From Salinisphaera sp002433465 (lineage in GTDB: Bacteria; Pseudomonadota; Gammaproteobacteria; Nevskiales; Salinisphaeraceae): a stretch of 64,000 bases of DNA. Position 1 is the stretch's first letter. Each line of letters opens with the position of its first letter. The stretch is from NCBI RefSeq assembly GCF_040361435.1, contig NZ_APNL01000006.1, forward strand, positions 62,001 through 126,000. Reading direction: 5' to 3'. Shown here piece by piece: positions 8,144-16,048 of the stretch. Position numbers and translations under genes: made by a program. Under the pieces are notes generated by a model. The model saw only the letters and a program-made list of their open reading frames with translations, did no database searches and had not been told where the DNA came from.

Positions 8144-8845
8144 TCAGTGGTCGCGCGCGCCGAATATATCGGTGCCGACACGTACATGCGTCGCACCCTC
8201 GGCGATCGCGGCTTCGAGATCGGTGCTCATGCCCATCGACAGCGTGTCGAGGGCGTGGCCGCGGTCATTGAGTCGTTGCATGAGATCGCGCAGCGCGGCA
8301 AAGGGTTTGCGCTGGCCGGCTTCATCGTCGCGGGGCGCGGGAATGGTCATCAGCCCGCGTAGCCGCACGTGGTCGAGTTCGACGATCTGGTCGGCCAGTT
8401 CGACGACGGCGTCGGGGGCCAGGCCGGACTTGCTGGCCTCGCCATCGATATTGACCTGGATACACAGATTCAGCGGCGCCAGGCCTTCCGGGCGCTGATC
8501 GGAGAGCCGGCGCGCGATCTTGAAACGGTCGATGGCATGGGCCCAGGCAAAATTTGATGCGATATCACGGGTCTTGTTCGACTGAATGTCGCCGATAAAG
8601 TGCCAGAGAGGTTCGCGCTCGGTCAGTGCGCCGATCTTGGCGAGCGCATCCTGGAGATAGTTTTCGCCGAAATCGCGCTGGCCGTGATCGAGCGCATCGC
8701 GTACGCGGTCGACCGGTTTGGTCTTGGATACGGCGACCAGGGTGATATCGGCCGGGTCGCGGTTCGCGGCCTGGGCGGCCTGGGCAATGCGATCGCGCAC
8801 GCGATCGAGGGCGTCGGCGATGGATGGGGTTGAATCGGTCGGCAT
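8144..8845 (-). CDS. yggS: YggS/PROSC-family PLP homeostasis protein
   Basis: Single-domain PLP-binding protein of 233 residues, fold type III, involved in pyridoxal phosphate balance rather than a known catalytic reaction. The PLP lysine is in VAVSKTKPVD, followed by FGENYLQDAL; the C-terminal phosphate site is in LSMGMSTDLEAAIAEGATHVRVGTDIFG. Divergent from pilT, the same neighbourhood as in Pseudomonas. The 79-bp gap between the two starts must hold both promoters. Confidence 0.95.
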   Translation of the reverse strand: MPTDSTPSIADALDRVRDRIAQAAQAANRDPADITLVAVSKTKPVDRVRDALDHGQRDFGENYLQDALAKIGALTEREPLWHFIGDIQSNKTRDIASNFAWAHAIDRFKIARRLSDQRPEGLAPLNLCIQVNIDGEASKSGLAPDAVVELADQIVELDHVRLRGLMTIPAPRDDEAGQRKPFAALRDLMQRLNDRGHALDTLSMGMSTDLEAAIAEGATHVRVGTDIFGARDH

Positions 8846-8924
8846 GGAAACAGTTTTCGTTCGGCTGCGTTGGGTTAGGATTAGGATAACGCGGCCGGCC
8901 TAGCAGGGAGCACGTCGGGGACCT

Positions 8925-9971
8925 ATGGATATTTCCCAGTTACTGGCCTTTTCGGTCAAACAGAATGCCTCGGATCTGCATTTGTCGGGCGGTTTGCCGC
9001 CGATGATCCGGGTGGACGGCGATATGCGGCGCATCAATCTGCCGCCGCTCGAACACAAGGAAGTGTTCGATCTCGTCTACGACATCATGAACGATCGCCA
9101 GCGCAAGGCCTACGACGAGCACCTGGAAACAGACTTTTCGTTCGAGATCCCGAACCTCGCGCGTTTTCGTGTCAACGTGTTCAACCAGAACCGCGGCGCG
9201 GCAGCGGTGTTTCGTACCATTCCCTCCCAGGTGCTGACACTCGAAGAGCTGGATGCGCCCAAGGTCTTTCGCGATATCGCAGCGTTGCCGCGCGGGCTGG
9301 TGCTGGTGACCGGGCCGACCGGTTCAGGTAAGTCGACCACGCTCGCTGCCATGGTCAACCACAAGAACGAAACCGAACTCGGGCATATCCTCACCATCGA
9401 GGACCCGATCGAGTTCGTGCACAGCTCTCAGAAATGCCTGGTCAACCAGCGTGAAGTCGAGCGCGACACCCATTCCTTCGCGGCGGCGCTGCGCAGCGCC
9501 CTGCGCGAGGATCCGGACACTATCCTGGTGGGCGAGCTGCGCGACCTGGAAACCATCCGGCTGGCACTGACCGCGGCCGAAACCGGCCACCTGGTGTTCG
9601 GCACCCTGCATACCTCGTCGGCGGCCAAGACCATCGACCGTATCATCGACGTGTTTCCCGGCGCGGAGAAAGACATGGTGCGGGCCATGCTGTCGGAATC
9701 GCTGCGCGCGGTGATCTCGCAGACCCTGCTCAAGAAGAAGGCCGGCGGCCGTGTCGCGGCCCACGAAATCATGATGGGCACGCCGGCGATTCGTAACCTG
9801 ATTCGCGAAGGCAAGATCGCGCAGATGTATTCCTCGATCCAGACCGGCCAGTCGGCGGGCATGCAGACCCTCGACCAGTGCCTGCAGGATTTGGTGCGCC
9901 GTGGCGTGGTGACCCGCGACGAGGCCGGCCGCAAGGCGGTCAATCGCGAGTCGCTGGGCAGCAATAGCTAG
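8925..9971 (+). CDS. pilT: Type IV pilus retraction ATPase PilT
   Basis: Hexameric cytoplasmic motor that disassembles type IV pili for twitching motility and DNA uptake. 348 residues with an N-terminal PAS-like domain, Walker A GPTGSGKST (130-138), Asp box LTIEDPIEFVH, Walker B region ILVGELRDLET and His box ETGHLVFGTLHT. The C-terminal AIRNLIREGK motif, specific to PilT and needed for retraction, is present. It heads a same-strand cluster with two further homologues at gaps of 11 bp and -8 bp. Confidence 0.96.
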   Translation: MDISQLLAFSVKQNASDLHLSGGLPPMIRVDGDMRRINLPPLEHKEVFDLVYDIMNDRQRKAYDEHLETDFSFEIPNLARFRVNVFNQNRGAAAVFRTIPSQVLTLEELDAPKVFRDIAALPRGLVLVTGPTGSGKSTTLAAMVNHKNETELGHILTIEDPIEFVHSSQKCLVNQREVERDTHSFAAALRSALREDPDTILVGELRDLETIRLALTAAETGHLVFGTLHTSSAAKTIDRIIDVFPGAEKDMVRAMLSESLRAVISQTLLKKKAGGRVAAHEIMMGTPAIRNLIREGKIAQMYSSIQTGQSAGMQTLDQCLQDLVRRGVVTRDEAGRKAVNRESLGSNS

Positions 9972-9982
9972 GGGCGTCGGTC

Positions 9983-11164
9983 ATGGATCGTGCACAGGCA
10001 ACAAAACTTCTCACCGTCCTGCTCGAGCGGCTCGTAGCCGAGGGCGGATCGGATCTGTTCATCACCGCCGGCTTTCCGCCGGCGATCAAGCACGACGGCC
10101 AGATATCTCCGCTCATGGAGCGACCGCTTACCCACGAGCAGTCGTCGCTGATCGTGCGCTCGATCATGAACGATCGCCAGGCCCGCGAATTCGACGAGTA
10201 CAAGGAATGTCAGTTCGCAATTTCGCCACCGTCCGGGCGTTTTCGTATTTCGGCGTTCGTGCAGCAGGGCCGGGTCGGCGCGGTCATCCGCGTGATCAAT
10301 ACCGAAATTCCGGACTTCGATGCGCTGGGCCTGCCGCCGGTGCTCAAGGATGTGGTCATGGGCGAGCGCGGCCTGGTGATCATGGCGGGTGCGACCGGCT
10401 CGGGTAAGTCGACTTCGCTGGCGGCGATGCTCGGCCATCGCAACAACAACGCGGCCGGCCATATCATCACCATCGAGGATCCGATCGAGTTCGTGCATCC
10501 GCACAAGAAATCGATCGTGACCCAGCGTGAAGTAGGCGTGGATACCCAGTCCTGGGAAAACGCACTCAAGAACACGTTGCGCCAGGCGCCAAACGTGATT
10601 CTCGTAGGCGAAGTGCGAACCCGCGAAACCATGGAATACGCGATCAACTTCGCCGAAACCGGCCATCTGGTGCTGTGCACGCTGCACGCGAACTCGGCGA
10701 ACCAGGCGCTGGATCGCATCATCAACTTCTTCGACGAAGCCCGGCGCGAACAGCTGCTCATGGACCTGTCGCTGAATATGCGCGCGCTGCTGTCGCAGCG
10801 GCTGGTACGCAAGGAAGGCGGCGGGCGCTGCGCGGCGATGGAGATTCTGCTCAACACGCCGCATGTGGCCGACATGATCTTCAAGGGCAAGGTCGGCGAA
10901 CTCAAGGAAGTCATGGCGCGCGGCAACGAGCAGGGCATGATCACCTTCGACCAGAGCCTGTTCAAGCTGTTCGAAGCCGGCGAAATCGATTATGGCGAGG
11001 CGCTGCGGCATGCCGACTCGCAAAACGAGCTGCGGCTGAATATCAAGCTCAACAGCAAGCGCGTACGTCAGGATCTGCGTGATGACGCTGGCGTGAATTC
11101 GCTGTCGGTTCACAACGACGAAGAAGACGAGGCCGCCGACGAGGGGATGTACCGCGATGAGTGA
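9983..11164 (+). CDS. pilU: PilU-type retraction ATPase
   Basis: 393-residue PilT paralogue. It has Walker A GATGSGKST, ITIEDPIEFVHPHKKS, GEVRTRETMEYAI and ETGHLVLCTLHANSANQALDRI, the last segment being typical of PilU. In place of the PilT AIRNLIRE motif it has the PilU-like LNTPHVADMIFKGKVGELKEVM. PilU works with PilT to give high retraction force. The C-terminal extension is very acidic (HNDEEDEAADEG). It ends in an 8-bp overlap with the next ATPase gene, so the two are translationally coupled. Confidence 0.94.
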   Translation: MDRAQATKLLTVLLERLVAEGGSDLFITAGFPPAIKHDGQISPLMERPLTHEQSSLIVRSIMNDRQAREFDEYKECQFAISPPSGRFRISAFVQQGRVGAVIRVINTEIPDFDALGLPPVLKDVVMGERGLVIMAGATGSGKSTSLAAMLGHRNNNAAGHIITIEDPIEFVHPHKKSIVTQREVGVDTQSWENALKNTLRQAPNVILVGEVRTRETMEYAINFAETGHLVLCTLHANSANQALDRIINFFDEARREQLLMDLSLNMRALLSQRLVRKEGGGRCAAMEILLNTPHVADMIFKGKVGELKEVMARGNEQGMITFDQSLFKLFEAGEIDYGEALRHADSQNELRLNIKLNSKRVRQDLRDDAGVNSLSVHNDEEDEAADEGMYRDE

Positions 11165-12263
11165 TAGCGCGCAAGACACCGATCACGCCCTCGAGGCGGT
11201 AGAGCCGTATCTGCAGCTGGCGATCGACAAGAACGCCTCGGACCTGTATTTCACGACCCATGCGCCGGTCATGCTGCGCGTGGAAGGCGAAATCTATCCG
11301 GTCAAGAGCAAAACCCGTGAGCCGTTGACCCCGCATCGCGTGGAAGCCCTGGTGCTCAGCATCATGACCGACGATCAGAAGGCCCACTACGAACAGCATC
11401 ACGAAGTGGACTTCGCCTATCGCTTCGGGCTGCAGGGCCGCTTTCGTGTCAACGTATTCCGCCAGCGCGGATCGGCTGCGATGGTGCTGCGCAATATCGG
11501 CAACGTGCCGGATTTCGACACCTTCGACCTGCCGCCCGTGCTCAAGCGGCTGGCCATGCAAAAGCGTGGCCTGATCATGGTGGTGGGCGCGACCGGTTCA
11601 GGCAAGTCGACAACGCTGGCGGCGATGATCAACCATCGCAGCGAGAGCGCGAACGGGCATATCCTCACCATCGAAGACCCGATCGAATTCATGTATCGGC
11701 ACAAGCGCTCCATCGTCAATCAGCGCGAGCTGGGTACCGATACGCTGGATTTCGCGCGGGCCGTGCGCAGCGCCATGCGTGAAGCCCCGGACGTGGTACA
11801 GATTGGCGAAACCCGCGACCTGGCCACTGCCGAGGCGGCCATCCAGCTGGCGGGTACCGGGCATCTGGCGCTGACCACCCTGCACGGCAATAACGCCTAT
11901 CAGGCGTTGCAGCGCCTGATCGCCCTGTTTCCGGAATTTGCGCGTGAAGCGTTGTTCATGGATCTGTCGCTGAACCTGCGCGCGATCATCTCGCAGCGTC
12001 TGGTACGAGGCGTGGGCGGCAAGCGGGTCGCCGCATTCGAAATTCTGCTGAATACGCCCTATATCGCCGATCTCATCCGCCAGGGTCGTATCGACTCGGT
12101 GCGCGAAGCCATGTCGGAAGGCGATGGCGGCGAAGGCATGGCCACGTTCGACGATTCCTTGCTGGCGCTGGTGCGCGAGGGCCAGATCAGTCAGGAACAG
12201 GCGCTGGCCTATGCAGATTCGCGCGAGAATCTGCAAAGTCGCATGGCGTTCGAGCATCTGTAG
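11157..12263 (+). CDS. Second PilU-like retraction ATPase
   Basis: 368 residues, a third PilT/PilU-family motor in the same operon. It has Walker A GATGSGKSTT, LTIEDPIEFMYRHKRS, QIGETRDLATAEAAIQLAGTGHLALTTLHGNNAYQALQRL and the PilU-like C-terminus LNTPYIADLIRQGRIDSVREAM. The chain is therefore PilT-PilU-PilU rather than a PilB extension ATPase; it lacks the N-terminal domain and tetracysteine of PilB. Catalytic residues look intact, so it is probably active. The stop TAG at 12261-12263 is also the left end of a short inverted-repeat element. Confidence 0.9.
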   Translation: MSDSAQDTDHALEAVEPYLQLAIDKNASDLYFTTHAPVMLRVEGEIYPVKSKTREPLTPHRVEALVLSIMTDDQKAHYEQHHEVDFAYRFGLQGRFRVNVFRQRGSAAMVLRNIGNVPDFDTFDLPPVLKRLAMQKRGLIMVVGATGSGKSTTLAAMINHRSESANGHILTIEDPIEFMYRHKRSIVNQRELGTDTLDFARAVRSAMREAPDVVQIGETRDLATAEAAIQLAGTGHLALTTLHGNNAYQALQRLIALFPEFAREALFMDLSLNLRAIISQRLVRGVGGKRVAAFEILLNTPYIADLIRQGRIDSVREAMSEGDGGEGMATFDDSLLALVREGQISQEQALAYADSRENLQSRMAFEHL

Positions 12264-12551
12264 GCAAGCTCTGCACAACCTGTCACGGTCGCGCCGGGTG
12301 CTTTGCGCGCGATTGGCAGACAAGTGAGAGCGTAGCGTGCCCAAGCGAATAACAAGTGCACGGTAGCGAACACTGACGCCGATCAAACGCGCGCAAAGCC
12401 CGGGCCTCGAAGGTGTTCGGCCTGACAGACGCCGCGACTGCGTTGTGCGAGCTTGACCTGCCAATGAGGCAGGCGCTGCGCTCGCACGCCTTGTCGCAAC
12501 GCATTTGAGGACTCGAACGCGAACCGCGAGAGTTTGTGCAGAGCGTCCCTA
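12261..12551. mobile_element. MITE-like element with 21-bp imperfect terminal inverted repeats
   Basis: The left end reads TAGGCAAGCTCTGCACAA (12261-12278) and the right end, read inverted, TAGGGACGCTCTGCACAA (12551-12534). With the next three bases, 18 of 21 positions match. TA at each end suggests a TA target duplication. The 291-bp interior holds no plausible gene and would be too short for a transposase, so this is a non-autonomous element or a deleted insertion sequence. Its left TAG is the stop codon of the second pilU gene. It fills most of the gap between that gene and rimB (12264-12632); I see nothing else in the remaining 80 bp. Confidence 0.65.
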
Positions 12552-12632
12552 GCAAGGCTTGCCGCGACGGCGCCTTGCCAGAGCAGCCCTATTGCGGCGA
12601 GGATTGGCGCTCCTTGTTAAACGGGATGGTGG

Positions 12633-13109
12633 ATGAGTTCGCAACCGCCCAACACGGGCGCCGCGTCCGAAAGCGAAGACAAGGCCGTGATCGGCTGGCG
12701 CGAATGGGTCAGCCTGCCCGAGCTGGGCATTGACTGGATCAAGGCCAAGATCGATACCGGCGCCCGCACCTCGGCACTGCATACCTTCCAGCTCGATGTG
12801 GGCCACGAGCATGGTGCCAAGCTCGCGCGTTTTGGGGTGCATCCGTTTCAGCGCGATAGCGACACGATTACCTGGTGCAGCGCGTCGGTGGTGGACGAGC
12901 GCAGCGTGCGCGACTCCGGCGGCCACCAGGAATGGCGGTTCGTCATTGAAACGCCGGTGCGCATGGCCCAGCGCGAGTGGCCAATCGAGATTACATTGAC
13001 CGCGCGCGATACAATGTTGTTCCGCATGCTGCTCGGTCGAACGGCCATGCGCTATCTTCGGGTCGACCCCCTCGCTTCCTTTATCACCGGCCGGCCGCCG
13101 GAAGGCTGA
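12633..13109 (+). CDS. rimB: RimB-like retropepsin-type protease (PF05618 family)
   Basis: 158-residue protein of the family once called ATP-dependent zinc protease and now linked to RimK function. The core WIKAKIDTGARTSALH has the Asp-Thr-Gly-Ala motif of retropepsin-like aspartic proteases, and the C-terminus has MLFRMLLGRTAMRYLRVDP. In Pseudomonas, RimB is reported to remove the C-terminal glutamates that RimK adds to ribosomal protein S6. It is followed 5 bp later by rimK, consistent with a rimBK unit. The c-di-GMP phosphodiesterase RimA of the Pseudomonas rimABK operon is not adjacent here. Confidence 0.85.
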   Translation: MSSQPPNTGAASESEDKAVIGWREWVSLPELGIDWIKAKIDTGARTSALHTFQLDVGHEHGAKLARFGVHPFQRDSDTITWCSASVVDERSVRDSGGHQEWRFVIETPVRMAQREWPIEITLTARDTMLFRMLLGRTAMRYLRVDPLASFITGRPPEG

Positions 13110-13114
13110 TCGCT

Positions 13115-14020
13115 ATGCAAATTGCAATAATGTCGCGTAACCGCAACCTCTATTCCACGCGTCGTCTGATCGAGGCCTGCAAGTCGCGCGGTCACGAGGT
13201 CACGGTGATCGACCCGCTGCGCTGCTATATGAACATCGTTCCGCATGCGCCGGAAATTCATTACAAGGGCAAGCGCCTGGAAGGCTTCGACGCGGTCATC
13301 CCGCGTATCGGTGCCTCCATTACGTTCTATGCGACAGCGGTGCTGCGCCAGTTCGAGATGATCGGCGTCTATCCGCTCAACGAATCCGTGGCGATTTCAC
13401 GCTCGCGCGACAAGCTGCGCTCCATGCAGCTGCTGTGTCGCAAGGGTATTGGCCTGCCGGTGACCGGTTTTGCGCATTCCCCGGACGACACCGACGATCT
13501 GCTTGAGCTTGTGGGCGGCAATCAGTACGTGATCAAGCTCACCGAAGGCACCCAGGGCAAGGGCGTGGTGCTCACCGAAACCCGCGGTGCGGCGGAGTCG
13601 GTCATCGACGCCTTTCGTGGCCTGGATGCGCACTTTCTGGTGCAGGAGTTCGTCAAGGAAGCCAAGGGCGCGGATGTGCGCTGTTTCGTGATCGGCGACA
13701 AGGTCGTGGCGTCGATGAAACGCCAGGGCAAGGAAGGCGAGTTTCGCTCCAACCTGCATCGTGGCGGTTCCGCGTCGGTGATCAAGATCACCCCGGAAGA
13801 GCGTTCGACCGCGGTGCGCGCCGCCAAGATCATGGGCCTCAACGTGGCCGGTGTGGATCTGCTGCGTTCGAACCACGGTCCGGTGGTCATGGAGGTCAAT
13901 TCCTCCCCCGGGCTGGAAGGCATCGAGACGGCCACGGGCAAGGATGTGGCCGGCCAGATCATCGGCTTTATCGAAACCTACTCCAAACGCGGCAAGACCC
14001 GTACTCGCGGCGGCGGCTGA
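13115..14020 (+). CDS. rimK: RimK-family ATP-grasp alpha-L-glutamate ligase
   Basis: 301-residue cytoplasmic enzyme that adds glutamate residues to the C-terminus of ribosomal protein S6. ATP-grasp features: QYVIKLTEGTQGKGVVL (ATP lysine region), FLVQEFVKEAKGADVRCFVIG, GGSASVIKITPEE and the metal-binding segment VMEVNSSPGLEGIE. The ATG at 13115 is chosen because the RimK N-terminus MQIAIMSRNRNLYSTRRL starts there; the open frame extends 46 codons upstream but only inside rimB. Length fits E. coli RimK (300). A strong terminator follows. Confidence 0.95.
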   Translation: MQIAIMSRNRNLYSTRRLIEACKSRGHEVTVIDPLRCYMNIVPHAPEIHYKGKRLEGFDAVIPRIGASITFYATAVLRQFEMIGVYPLNESVAISRSRDKLRSMQLLCRKGIGLPVTGFAHSPDDTDDLLELVGGNQYVIKLTEGTQGKGVVLTETRGAAESVIDAFRGLDAHFLVQEFVKEAKGADVRCFVIGDKVVASMKRQGKEGEFRSNLHRGGSASVIKITPEERSTAVRAAKIMGLNVAGVDLLRSNHGPVVMEVNSSPGLEGIETATGKDVAGQIIGFIETYSKRGKTRTRGGG

Positions 14021-14049
14021 TTATCGCCCTGCTGCGAGCCGCGATATAG

Positions 14050-14081
14050 AAAACGGCAGCGTTCTCGGCGCTGCCGTTTTT
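14050..14081 (+). terminator. Rho-independent terminator after rimK
   Basis: AAAACGGCAGCG (14050-14061) pairs perfectly with 14069-14080 around a 7-base loop, and the distal arm runs into TTTTT (14077-14081). It lies 30 bp past the rimK stop and separates rimBK from the following hydrolase gene. The A-rich proximal arm could also let it act on the other strand. Confidence 0.92.
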
Positions 14082-14152
14082 CGATGGGCGTCGACAACTG
14101 CTGAAAATTTCGGCTGCCGGGTGCCGAATCAATAGGAATATCGAGCCTGCGT

Positions 14153-15247
14153 ATGAGCGACGACAACAGAAAACAAACCGCTGCCGACGAGTATCGCGCC
14201 TTCGACGCACTTGAAATTGGCGGTCAGACCATCGAAGCCGGTACGCGAACGACGATCGATCTGCCGGTGACCGATCTCTATACCCACGCCAAGCTCACCA
14301 TGCCCGTCAACGTCATCCGCGGTCGGCGCCCGGGGCCAACGCTGTTCGTTTCGGCCGCGGTACACGGCGACGAACTCAACGGCGTGGAAATCATCCGACG
14401 ACTGCTCAAGCTGCGCGGACTCAAACAGATTCGCGGCACGCTGATCGCCGTGCCGATCGTCAACGTACACGGCTTTTTGCGCCACTCGCGCTACCTGCCG
14501 GATCGACGTGATCTCAACCGTTCGTTCCCGGGCTCGGCGAAGGGGTCGGTGGCCTCGCGTCTGGCCAAGGTCTTCGTCGACGAGATTCTGGCGAAGGCCG
14601 ACTACGGCATCGATCTGCACACCGGTGCCATCCATCGCGCCAATCTGCCGCAGATTCGGGCCGATCTGTCCAACGACGAAACCCGCCGGCTGGCCGAGGC
14701 CTTTGGCTGCCCGTTGCTCATCGATGCCAGCCTGCGTGAAGGCTCGCTGCGTGAGCACGCCAACGAAAAGGGCGTGCCTCTGCTGCTCTACGAGGCGGGC
14801 GAGGCGCTGCGCTTCGACGAGTTTTCCATTCGTGCCGGCGTACGCGGCATTTCCGGCGTGATGCGCGAACTGGGTATGCTGCCCATGCGCGGCAAACGCG
14901 CGCCGCACAAATCGGTGGTTGCCCTCGATTCCAACTGGGAGCGTGCCCCGGAGTCCGGCATTCTGCGTTCGCTGGTCGAGCTCGGCGAGTACGTCAGCAA
15001 GGACCAGGTTCTGGCCTATATTGCCGACCCGTTCGGCGAAACCGAGGTGGCCGTGACCTCGGAGCACCCCGGCATCGTGATCGGGCGCTCCTACCTGCCG
15101 CTGGCCCATGCCGGCGACGCTCTGTACCACGTCGCCCGCGTCAAGGGCGCCCAGAAGCTGGCCAGCCGGGTCGAGGCCTACCAGTCCGACAATGAACCGG
15201 ACGGTTTCGACGACCGCGGCGAATCGGGCGAGCCGCCGATCGTATAG
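14153..15247 (+). CDS. Succinylglutamate desuccinylase/aspartoacylase-family hydrolase
   Basis: 364-residue zinc-dependent amidohydrolase of the M14-like AstE/AspA group. Zinc ligands are seen in AAVHGDELNGVEIIRRL (His and Glu) and later in GIDLHTGAIHR (His); DLNRSFPGS is the conserved substrate-side segment. The C-terminal third (from about 265) looks like a beta-rich domain common in this subfamily. Members often sit beside rimK-type ligases, which suggests action on glutamyl or N-acylated substrates, but the substrate cannot be read. It lies 70 bp past the rimK terminator, so it probably has its own promoter. Confidence 0.85.
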   Translation: MSDDNRKQTAADEYRAFDALEIGGQTIEAGTRTTIDLPVTDLYTHAKLTMPVNVIRGRRPGPTLFVSAAVHGDELNGVEIIRRLLKLRGLKQIRGTLIAVPIVNVHGFLRHSRYLPDRRDLNRSFPGSAKGSVASRLAKVFVDEILAKADYGIDLHTGAIHRANLPQIRADLSNDETRRLAEAFGCPLLIDASLREGSLREHANEKGVPLLLYEAGEALRFDEFSIRAGVRGISGVMRELGMLPMRGKRAPHKSVVALDSNWERAPESGILRSLVELGEYVSKDQVLAYIADPFGETEVAVTSEHPGIVIGRSYLPLAHAGDALYHVARVKGAQKLASRVEAYQSDNEPDGFDDRGESGEPPIV

Positions 15248-15268
15248 CAGCCCGCCAGCACACCGTAC

Positions 15269-15874
15269 CTAGTCGCTGAAGATCAGCACCACGCAGGCCG
15301 CGGTCAGCGCCCCCATAAGCGCGTTGAACACCCGCCACGACCGGGGCGAGCGCAGCCGCGCGCCCAGCGTACGACCGAACAACGCCCAGAAGGACACGCA
15401 GGGAAAGGCAACGGCTTCCATGAGCAGCGCCAGCAACAGGGCGTTAACCATCAGCGAGCCCTCGGCGGGTAGGAATGAAGCCGTCAGCGTCAGTCCCATG
15501 ATCCAGGCCTTGGGGTTGGCGAACTGAAAGGCGGCGGCCTCCCACGCGTTGAGCGGCCGCGCGGAATGCGTCGTATCTAGATTCGGCGGGGGCGCCGTGG
15601 CGATACGCCAGGCCAGATAGAGCAGATAGGCGCTGCCGGCGAGCCGCAATACCCATTGCACGCTTTCGTAGCGTTCGAATACGGCGCCCAGCCCCAGCGC
15701 GATAGCCATGAACAGCACTACGCAGCCGCCGAGGATGCCGGCGATATGGGGCAGTGTACGGAGATAGCCATAGCGCGCGCCCGAGGCGGTCAGCATCAGG
15801 TTGTTCGGCCCCGGCGTGCCGGACATGGCCACGCTGAACAGGGCGATCGATAGCAGTCCGTTGAACGTGGTCAT
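15269..15874 (-). CDS. LysE/RhtB-family amino acid exporter
   Basis: 201-residue inner-membrane protein with about six hydrophobic segments. The N-terminal motif SVAMSGTPGPNNLMLTASGARYG is characteristic of LysE/RhtB exporters, and FANPKAWIMGLTLTASF is the second conserved segment. It is divergent from a MocR-type regulator, a very common pairing in which the regulator responds to an amino acid or amine and controls export. The exported amino acid is unknown. Confidence 0.9.
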   Translation of the reverse strand: MTTFNGLLSIALFSVAMSGTPGPNNLMLTASGARYGYLRTLPHIAGILGGCVVLFMAIALGLGAVFERYESVQWVLRLAGSAYLLYLAWRIATAPPPNLDTTHSARPLNAWEAAAFQFANPKAWIMGLTLTASFLPAEGSLMVNALLLALLMEAVAFPCVSFWALFGRTLGARLRSPRSWRVFNALMGALTAACVVLIFSD

Positions 15875-15946
15875 GACTTGGGTCGGAGGTGACGTCCGGC
15901 GACATGCCGGCGAAACGTATTGCGCGTGAACATGATTTCTGCTTAA

Positions 15947-15960
15947 TTGTATGGGTACAA
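15947..15960. promoter_or_regulatory. Candidate MocR operator, distal
   Basis: TTGTA-TGGG-TACAA, a 5-4-5 inverted repeat in the AT-rich divergent region between the LysE and MocR genes. Its TACAA arm resembles the TTGTAC-type half-sites reported for MocR/PdxR regulators. No binding evidence; a promoter role is inferred from position. Confidence 0.45.
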
Positions 15961-16031
15961 AGTAGCGGTTCGGTCCGATTTGTGTCGCTTATTCGAACTT
16001 TATAACGCATGGGATTAGCGTCAATGTTTTT

Positions 16032-16048
16032 ATTGTCACCATGACAAT
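16032..16048. promoter_or_regulatory. Inverted repeat overlapping the MocR start codon
   Basis: ATTGTCA-CCA-TGACAAT, a perfect 7-3-7 inverted repeat. The ATG start of the MocR gene (16041) lies inside it and there is no Shine-Dalgarno upstream. A protein bound here would block initiation directly, so it is a good candidate for an autoregulatory operator. Confidence 0.5.

Noticed and set aside
9968..11179. A 403-codon open frame on the minus strand
   Set aside because: Antisense mirror of pilU; no independent ribosome site or motif.
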